In this document: one piece after another, positions 51,859 through 57,457 of the stretch
Position numbering within the stretch: the stretch's first letter is position 1
How the letters are laid out: every line of letters begins with the position of its first letter
Assembly: GCF_003353055.1 (NCBI RefSeq)
Contig: NZ_QKWJ01000047.1
Coordinates: forward strand, 1-57,457
Reading direction: 5' to 3'
Origin: Cupriavidus lacunae
GTDB lineage: Bacteria; Pseudomonadota; Gammaproteobacteria; Burkholderiales; Burkholderiaceae
Length of the DNA: 57,457 nucleotides
Notes under the pieces: model-generated
What the model was told of the DNA's origin: nothing
The model's input: the letters and a program-made list of their open reading frames with translations, nothing else
Databases searched by the model: none
Translations under genes and position numbers: made by a program

Positions 51859-52626
51859 TCATCCCTGCAGCGAAGCGCCGGCAGCGTTCAGTGCGGCGAC
51901 GATAACCTGCGCATTCACCTCCACCCGATGCAGCGGCCCCGCTACCGACAGGCCATAGGTCGCGCCGCCTATCGTCACCGGAATGGCAATGGCACCGAGG
52001 TCGGGAAACGACTCGCCGAAATTCGGATACCAGCCCTGCTTCTGCCAGCCCTGCATGGCCGCTTCCAGTGCCTGCGCCGAGCCGATGGTGCGCGGCGTGC
52101 GCGCGGCGAACGAAAGCCCCGACAACAGCTCGCCGCGCGCGCTGGCCGTCAGCGTGGCCAGGATGGCGCGGCCGATTGAATTGACATGCGCATCGCGCAG
52201 TTCGCCCGGCGCGGCGATATAGCGCACCGGATTGGCGGATTCACGTGCCTCCAGGTACAGGACGCGTCCGTCGTCCTGCAGCTTGCCGAAGACCACGGTC
52301 TCGCCGGTGGTGTCGCGCAGCGATTCCAGCACAGGCTGCACACGCTCGAGCAACGGGTCGTTGCGCGCGATGCGCTGGGCGATGTCGAGCAGCCGACGCG
52401 TCGGGTAATAGCCCTGGCGGCGGCCGGTCTCATACAGGTAGCCCAGCGAGGCCAGCGTGCGGATCAGCCCCAGGCAGCTCGACATCGGCGCGCCCAGCAG
52501 CTTGGCCAGCTCGGTCAGCGTCAGCGAGCGCCCTTCACGCGCATAGATCTCCATGATCTCGATCACGCGCAGCGCCGTCTTGACGCTGGCATAACCGGAT
52601 TTCTCCGCCGCTTCGTTTTCTGCCAT
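51859..52626 (-). CDS. IclR-family transcriptional regulator
   Basis: 255 residues. N-terminal winged helix (KTALRVIEIMEIYAREGRSL; LTELAKLLGAPMSSCLGLIR) and a C-terminal IclR effector domain. Last gene of the minus-strand cupin-Bug-dehydrogenase-CoA-transferase cluster, 56 bases after the CoA-transferase stop, so it probably senses the pathway substrate and controls the cluster. Confidence 0.9.
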   Translation of the reverse strand: MAENEAAEKSGYASVKTALRVIEIMEIYAREGRSLTLTELAKLLGAPMSSCLGLIRTLASLGYLYETGRRQGYYPTRRLLDIAQRIARNDPLLERVQPVLESLRDTTGETVVFGKLQDDGRVLYLEARESANPVRYIAAPGELRDAHVNSIGRAILATLTASARGELLSGLSFAARTPRTIGSAQALEAAMQGWQKQGWYPNFGESFPDLGAIAIPVTIGGATYGLSVAGPLHRVEVNAQVIVAALNAAGASLQG

Positions 52627-52682
52627 CGTTGGCTTCCTCGACTTCAGTATCCGTTGGCCGGGATTGTACGCGGCGGCGCGGG

Positions 52683-53843
52683 TCAGTCCTCCCCGCCCTC
52701 GGCTTGCGGCAAGGCCTGCGGCCAGCTGCGGATATTGCCCGGCGTGCGCGAGAAGCGCGTGGGGATGCCGACGCCGCGCAGGCGCCCTTCGCTTGGGTGG
52801 TCATACTCGAACATCATGCCGGTGGCGCGCAGGTGCGGGTCGTCGGCCAGGCTGTCGAAGTTCGGCACCTGGCTGTGCGGGATATCGGCATCGCGCAGCA
52901 GGTCCAGCCATTCGGCGGAAGTACGCTGCGCGACGATCTCGGCCAGCGTGGCGTAGAGCGCGTCGATATTGGCGCTGCGCGCGGCCGGCGTGGCATAGCG
53001 CGGATCACTGGCCAGCTGCCCATGGCCCGACACATCGAAGAAGCGCAGCCATTGCGCGCTGGTGTACGGCAGCAGCGCGATATGCCCGTCGCGCGTGCGG
53101 TACGGCTTGCGATGCAGCGACATCACGCGCGGATAGCCGGCCGGCCCCAGCGGCGGGATAAAGGTCTGCCCGGCCAGCTGCTCGGCGGCCAGGAAGGACA
53201 CCAGCGTCTCGAACATCGGCACCTCGATGGCCTGGCCCAGGCCGGAACGCTCGCGCTCATACAGCGCCATCGGGATCGCGTAGGCCACGGTCAGCCCGGC
53301 CACCTTGTCGGCCAGGATGGTGTTGACATACTGCGGCCCTTCATTCGAATTGGCGCCCTGGAACTGCGCCATGCCGCTGCGCGCCTGGATGATGTCATCA
53401 AAGGCCGGCGCGCCCGCATAGGGGCCCTCTTCCGAATAGCCGTAGGCGCCGCAGTAGATCAGCCGCGGATGGTCCGCGCGCAGCGACGCATAGTCCAGCC
53501 CGAGCTTGCGCAGCGACTGCGGCCGCACGTTGGAGACAAAGACATCGGCGGTAGCAATCAGGGCCTTCAGCGCGGCCAGGTCATCCGGCTGCTTCACGTC
53601 CAGCACCACGAACTGCTTGTTGCGGTTCAGGTTCAGGAAGCTGGCGCCCATGGCCGCGTGCCGCGCCGGCTCGGCATGGCGGAAAACGTCGCCTGCGGGC
53701 GGCTCGACCTTGATGACCTCGGCCCCCATGTCGCCCAGGATCTGCGTCGCATACGGCCCCATCGCGACCGAGGTCATGTCGATGACGCGGATGCCGGCCA
53801 GCGGCCCGGTGGCCACTGGCGCCTGCGCTTGCTCGTCTTGCAT
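52683..53843 (-). CDS. CoA-transferase family III (CaiB/BaiF)
   Basis: 386 residues. Moves CoA between carboxylic acids, using an enzyme-bound anhydride at an Asp; Asp179 in ILADKVAG sits in the family position, after QARSGMAQFQG. Start LAGIRVIDMTSVAMGPYATQ is typical. ATG at 53843 with a GGAG site; ends 11 bases from the dehydrogenase stop. It presumably activates the organic acid used by the cluster as a CoA thioester. Confidence 0.9.
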   Translation of the reverse strand: MQDEQAQAPVATGPLAGIRVIDMTSVAMGPYATQILGDMGAEVIKVEPPAGDVFRHAEPARHAAMGASFLNLNRNKQFVVLDVKQPDDLAALKALIATADVFVSNVRPQSLRKLGLDYASLRADHPRLIYCGAYGYSEEGPYAGAPAFDDIIQARSGMAQFQGANSNEGPQYVNTILADKVAGLTVAYAIPMALYERERSGLGQAIEVPMFETLVSFLAAEQLAGQTFIPPLGPAGYPRVMSLHRKPYRTRDGHIALLPYTSAQWLRFFDVSGHGQLASDPRYATPAARSANIDALYATLAEIVAQRTSAEWLDLLRDADIPHSQVPNFDSLADDPHLRATGMMFEYDHPSEGRLRGVGIPTRFSRTPGNIRSWPQALPQAEGGED

Positions 53844-53854
53844 TGTCGCTCCGC

Positions 53855-55021
53855 TCAGTACGACTTCGGCAAACCCAGCACACGCTCGGCGATAAAGCAC
53901 ATGATGAGCTGCGGGCTGACCGGCGCAATGCGTGGGATATAGGATTCACGCAACAGCCGCTCCACGCGGTACTCGCGCGAGTAGCCCATGCCGCCCAGCG
54001 TCAGGATCGCGGTCTGGCACGCGTTGTGGCCGGCCTCGGCGGCGAGGTACTTGGCGGTGTTGGCTTCGGCGCCGCAGGACTGCCCCGCGTCATAGCGCGC
54101 GGCGGCCTTGAGCATCATCAGGTTGGCCGATTCCAGCTGCATCCACGCCTGCGCCAGCGGGTGCTGCACGCCCTGGTTCATGCCGATGGGACGGCCGAAC
54201 ACCACGCGCTCCTTGGCGTACTGCGTGGCGATGGCCAGCGCCGCGCGGCCCAGGCCGATGGCCTCGGCGGCGATCAGGATGCGCTCCGGGTTCAGGCCGT
54301 GCAGGATGTATTCGAAGCCCCTGCCCTCCTCGCCGATACGGTCTTCCTCGGGAATGAACAGGTCGTCGATGAACAGCATGTTGGTATCGACGGCGGCACG
54401 GCCCATCTTGTCGATCTCGCGGATCTCGATCTTGCTGCGGTCGACCCTGGTGTAGAACAGCGATAGCCCTTCGGTCGACTTCTTCACTGCCTCCAGCGGC
54501 GTGGTGCGCGCCAGCAGCAGCATGCGGTCGGCCACCTGCGCGGTCGAGATCCAGATCTTGCGCCCGCTCACCGAATAGCCGCCCGGCACCTTGCGCGCAA
54601 AGGTCTTGAGCTTGGTGGTGTCCAGTCCCGCGTCGGGCTCGGTGACGCCGAAGCAGGCCTTCTCCTGGCCGGCGATCAGCGGCGGCAGGAAGCGGCCCTT
54701 CTGTTCGTCAGTACCGAACACCACCACCGGGTTCAGGCCGAACACATTCATATGCACCGCCGAGGCGCCGGTCATGCCCGCACCCGACTGCGAGATGGTC
54801 TGCATCACCAGCGCCGCCTCCAGGATGCCCAGGCCCGCGCCGCCGAAGGCCTCGGGCATCGCCACGCCTAGCCAGCCGCCCTCGCACAGCGTCTTGTAGA
54901 ACTCGTGCGGATAGGTGGCGGACTTGTCGAGGCGGTCCCAGTACTCCATGTCGAACTGCGCGCAGACCTGCTGCACGGCCTCGACGATGGATGCCTGTTC
55001 TTCGGAGAGATCGAAATTCAT
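53855..55021 (-). CDS. acyl-CoA dehydrogenase family protein
   Basis: 388 residues, FAD enzyme. ACAD signatures CFGVTEPDAG (123-132), SGRKIWISTAQVAD, ERVVFGRPIG and LGGMGYSREY are present. At the place where most family members have the catalytic Glu of YEGT, this protein reads IAPVSPQ (365-371), so that base is missing. Glu246 in LNPERILIAA lies where isovaleryl-CoA and long-chain enzymes keep their base. Oxidation of a branched or modified acyl-CoA is therefore plausible; substrate unknown. Middle gene of the cluster. Confidence 0.87.
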   Translation of the reverse strand: MNFDLSEEQASIVEAVQQVCAQFDMEYWDRLDKSATYPHEFYKTLCEGGWLGVAMPEAFGGAGLGILEAALVMQTISQSGAGMTGASAVHMNVFGLNPVVVFGTDEQKGRFLPPLIAGQEKACFGVTEPDAGLDTTKLKTFARKVPGGYSVSGRKIWISTAQVADRMLLLARTTPLEAVKKSTEGLSLFYTRVDRSKIEIREIDKMGRAAVDTNMLFIDDLFIPEEDRIGEEGRGFEYILHGLNPERILIAAEAIGLGRAALAIATQYAKERVVFGRPIGMNQGVQHPLAQAWMQLESANLMMLKAAARYDAGQSCGAEANTAKYLAAEAGHNACQTAILTLGGMGYSREYRVERLLRESYIPRIAPVSPQLIMCFIAERVLGLPKSY

Positions 55022-55070
55022 GGCGTTACCTGTTTGCTATCGTTGTCTTGTTCGTTGCCTTGTTTGTGGC

Positions 55071-56048
55071 TTACTCCGGCTGGATGCCTGCGTCCTTTAC
55101 CAGCCGCGACCACTTCTGCAGCTCGGCCACGACAAACTGGCCGAGCTCGGCCGGCGTGCTGCCGAACGGCTCGAAGCCCAGCGCGTGAAACTGCGCGGCA
55201 TGCTGCTTGCTGGTGGCAATGGCAACCAGTTCGCGGTTGAGCCGCTCCACCACCGGCGCCGGCACTCCGGCCGGCGCGAACACGCCGTTCCAAGAGGTGA
55301 CGTCAAACCCCTTCAGTTCCGGCACGCTCCCCAGCGGCGGCAGGTCGGGCAACAGCGCGCTGCGCTGCGCGGTGGTCACCGCCAGCGCGCGCAGCTTGCC
55401 GGCGCGCACGTTGGCGATGCCGGCAGCAAAGTCGACGAACATCGCCTGCACCTGGCCGCCCATCACATCGGTCATGGCCGGCGGCGTGCTCTTGTAGGGC
55501 ACGTGCAGCATCTTCAGCCCGGCCATCTTCGACAGCGTCGCGCCCGACACGATGCCGGTGCTGTTGCCGCTGGCATAGCTCAGGCCCGGATGCGCGCGGG
55601 CGTAGTCGATGAACTCGCGCAGCGTCTTCACCGGCAGCGCCGGGTTGACCACCAGCATGAATGGCAGGTTGCCCATGCGCGCAACCGGCGCGAAATCCTT
55701 GACCGGGTCATAGCGCAGCTGCTTCATCAGCGACGGGTTGGCCGAATGCGTGGTGTTGGTGGTCATGAACAGCGTGTAGCCGTCGGCGGGCGCCTTGGCC
55801 ACGAACTCGGCGGCGATGGTGCCGTTGGCGCCGGGCTTGTTGTCCACCACCACCGGCTGCTGCAGTGCCTCGCCCAGGTACTTGGCGGTCAGGCGGGCCA
55901 CGGCGTCGGTGCCGCTGCCGGCGGCGAACGGCACCACCAGGCGCAGCGGCCTGGACGGGAATTCATCGGCCGATAGCGCCGGGGTGGCGGCCAGCGCCGC
56001 GGTGCACCCTAGCACCAGGCTGGCAAAGGCATTGCTGAAGGACTTCAC
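55071..56048 (-). CDS. Bug-family tripartite tricarboxylate transporter solute-binding protein
   Basis: 325 residues. Signal peptide (SFSNAFASLVLGCTAALAATPALS), then the Bug fold with family motifs FPSRPLRLVVPFAAGSGTD, VVDNKPGANGTIAAEFVAKA and DGYTLFMTTNTTHS. Periplasmic binding protein for carboxylates. No TctA or TctB membrane genes lie nearby, so it is an orphan binder, common in this group of bacteria. Starts 48 bases after the cupin gene. Confidence 0.92.
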   Translation of the reverse strand: MKSFSNAFASLVLGCTAALAATPALSADEFPSRPLRLVVPFAAGSGTDAVARLTAKYLGEALQQPVVVDNKPGANGTIAAEFVAKAPADGYTLFMTTNTTHSANPSLMKQLRYDPVKDFAPVARMGNLPFMLVVNPALPVKTLREFIDYARAHPGLSYASGNSTGIVSGATLSKMAGLKMLHVPYKSTPPAMTDVMGGQVQAMFVDFAAGIANVRAGKLRALAVTTAQRSALLPDLPPLGSVPELKGFDVTSWNGVFAPAGVPAPVVERLNRELVAIATSKQHAAQFHALGFEPFGSTPAELGQFVVAELQKWSRLVKDAGIQPE

Positions 56049-56096
56049 GGTGGTTGTCTCCTGTAGTTTTGTACCCTGCCCGTGACCGGCCGCGAC

Positions 56097-56486
56097 TTAT
56101 GCGGGCCGTATTACGCGATCAGGGGATTCCTCGTATGGCGGGGAATAGATCACCAGAATCCTGGCCGGCTCGTCGCTGACCACGGTGAACACGTGCATCT
56201 GGTCCGGCGGGAAGAAGCAGCAGTCGCCCGGACCCAGTTCCTTGCGCTGGCCGCCGACCTCGGCCACGGCGCGGCCTTCGAGCACGTAGCAGACCTGCTC
56301 GATGCCGGGGTGCGCGTGCGGCAGCGCGCCCTTGCCTTTCTCGATGGTGCCGTGGATCACTTCCAGGTGGCGCGAGCCGACGGTCTCAGGGCCGATCAGC
56401 CGGCGGTTGAGGGTGCCGACATGGTTGGCGGGGTGGTAGCCCTCGACGTCGTTAGTGGAGATGAAATACACGGGGTGGTCCTGCAT
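56097..56486 (-). CDS. cupin-domain protein
   Basis: 129 residues, single cupin domain. The metal motif is in ALPHAHPGIEQVCYVLEGRA (His-x-His and Glu) and the second motif in GDCCFFPPDQMHVF. Could be a dioxygenase, isomerase or sensor. First gene of the cluster, directly behind the palindromic control region. Confidence 0.85.
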   Translation of the reverse strand: MQDHPVYFISTNDVEGYHPANHVGTLNRRLIGPETVGSRHLEVIHGTIEKGKGALPHAHPGIEQVCYVLEGRAVAEVGGQRKELGPGDCCFFPPDQMHVFTVVSDEPARILVIYSPPYEESPDRVIRPA

Positions 56487-56503
56487 GTGGGGCTCCTGCT
56501 TTA

Positions 56504-56550
56504 ATTCATATTTATGAATAGCAGTTTATACATATGAATTATTACGTCAA
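56504..56550 (-). promoter_or_regulatory. AT-rich control region with palindromic operator, cupin operon
   Basis: Perfect palindrome ATTCATA-TT-TATGAAT (56504-56519) and a second TATGAAT half-site at 56533-56539, exactly 20 bases (two helix turns) from the first. On the minus strand TTGACG is at 56550-56545 and TATAAA at 56530-56525, spaced 14, shorter than ideal. Strong candidate for the IclR-type regulator's site. Confidence 0.55.
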
Positions 56551-56559
56551 ACGTTTTTG

Positions 56560-57457
56560 ACGGGGGGCGGGTTTGCCGGGAGCGGAGACGGCGGGGGATC
56601 AGGAGAAGGGAATTGGTGGGGGTATGTGGCGCGGGGTCGTGCATGGAGCCTCCTGCCAGGGTCAACGGCATCGGCAGCAGCCCTCGGCGTTCCGGGGTGT
56701 CACCACCCGTGGTCGCAATTCGGGGTGCTCGCAGGGCTGCGGGTCCAACTGCTAAACGGGCTCGCGGCACCAAGGACAAACCGACCTCGTTGCCGATACC
56801 ACTTGGGATCTTATTCCGCAACGCACTGGCCGCAAGCCCGCTTCATCCTTCGGGGTCGGGCGCGCCCGATGGACAACTGCTAACGAGGTCATCGGTAGGA
56901 CGCCTACGGCTGCGCTGCGCGCACTCAGTATCGTAGGTCGGGTGCCCGGGCACGGAGTGCGTCGCTGCGCTCGCACGGGGCTGTCGTGATGCTGGGCCAA
57001 AAGCGCAAATAGAACGTGGTCGTCCGCCTGCCACGTTAGGGCCGGCGCGAAGCGCAGCCGAAGGCGTCCCACCGACGCGGTACTTAGCAGGCTGCCAACA
57101 GCCTAAAGTCGGGTTCGTCCAATAGTCCGTTGATGTGGGCACAGACAGGGTGCGTAGCAGGCTCGAACGGCCAACCACGCCAAACGGCAAGCACCACCGC
57201 CCGAACCACCCCCACCACCAAATTGATGGCCAGCCGCCTGAGGCGACGCGCTTTTTGGTTACTTTTTGTCGCTCCGACAAAAAGTGACCCGCCCAGCAGG
57301 GCGGAACCAGGCGGTCAAACCTACGACAACATCAAACCCGACCTTCTATGAGGGCAAGGATGTCAACCCCCTTCAGTATTGGAGTTCAGGTAGGCATGTC
57401 GGGTCGATACGTCTTTTCCTTGCAAGCCATTATTACTTTCCTTCGCGAACTGACGCG
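56560..57457. other. gene-poor, repeat-like region
   Basis: About 900 bases with no convincing gene. Open frames here are short, Arg/Ser/Pro rich and lack start signals or any recognised domain. The composition and the inverted repeat at 57257-57289 look like a dispersed intergenic repeat or a decayed element. Something may begin beyond the right edge. Confidence 0.5.
57257..57289. repeat. 15-bp inverted repeat with 3-base loop
   Basis: GGTTACTTTTTGTCG-CTC-CGACAAAAAGTGACC. The arms match at 14 of 15 places (one T/G wobble). Such a stem flanked by T-run and A-run sequence is often seen in dispersed intergenic repeats of GC-rich proteobacteria. Confidence 0.75.

Noticed and set aside
56843..57280. 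145-residue open frame on the minus strand
   Set aside because: Composition is Arg/Ser/Pro/Trp rich with no domain, no ribosome site and a hairpin at its start. Frames of this style are typical of translated intergenic repeats.

Overview
The window is GC-rich, densely packed chromosomal DNA from a Burkholderiaceae betaproteobacterium. Cupriavidus (or close Ralstonia kin) is the likely genus, an inference from gene order (uvrC-pgsA-tRNA-Gly-tRNA-Gly-tRNA-Cys; earP-efp; one run from rpmF/plsX/fab through rpoE to nagZ; rne followed by molybdenum-cofactor genes) and from protein wording. It looks like a core chromosome. Accessory material is limited to a cut-off IS110-type element at the left edge and a gene-poor, repeat-like stretch at the right edge.

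Layout. 1-740: 5' part of an IS110-family transposase plus a non-coding flank with direct repeats. 745-2882: yeiH-like exporter divergent from its yeiE-like LysR regulator. 2903-8157: a CPA2-type antiporter lacking its usual regulatory domain, tRNA-Cys, two identical tRNA-Gly genes, pgsA and uvrC, all on the minus strand. 8053-9970: earP and efp (plus), encoding elongation factor P and the enzyme that rhamnosylates its Arg32. 10058-30196: about 22 minus-strand genes in near-continuous array: DUF177, rpmF, plsX, fabH, fabD, fabG, acpP, fabF, an uncharacterised membrane protein, rpoE, rseA, rseB, mucD, a glutaredoxin-like gene, lepA, lepB, a DUF4845 protein, rnc, era, recO, pdxJ, acpS and nagZ. 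This array joins fatty-acid initiation and elongation, carrier-protein activation, protein export, envelope-stress signalling, RNA processing and wall recycling. 30390-31737: maf-type pyrophosphatase and a tetrapyrrole-methylase-fold methyltransferase (plus). 31814-35140: rluC, gph-like phosphatase, Rieske protein, SppA-like protease (minus operon). 35141-39027: long structured leader and rne. 39247-42302: moaA-mobA-moeA. 42498-49577: small membrane protein, rmuC, 2-hydroxyacid dehydrogenase, NhaD-type antiporter, orphan lutC, pncB and a secreted protein. 49917-51438: fdxA and its probable NADP reductase. 51682-51757: tRNA-Asn with a near-consensus promoter. 51859-56486: a five-gene minus-strand catabolic cluster (cupin, Bug solute-binding protein, acyl-CoA dehydrogenase, CoA-transferase III, IclR regulator) headed by an AT-rich palindromic control region. 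56560-57457: no convincing gene.

No CRISPR array, prophage, rRNA or defence system was recognised. The most interesting items are the IS110 end (possible bridge RNA), the IclR-linked operon with an acyl-CoA dehydrogenase that lacks the usual catalytic Glu, the uncharacterised protein between fabF and rpoE, the structured rne leader, and RNA hairpins placed inside the rpmF-plsX and acpP-fabF intervals. All family calls come from reading the translations; no database search was run.
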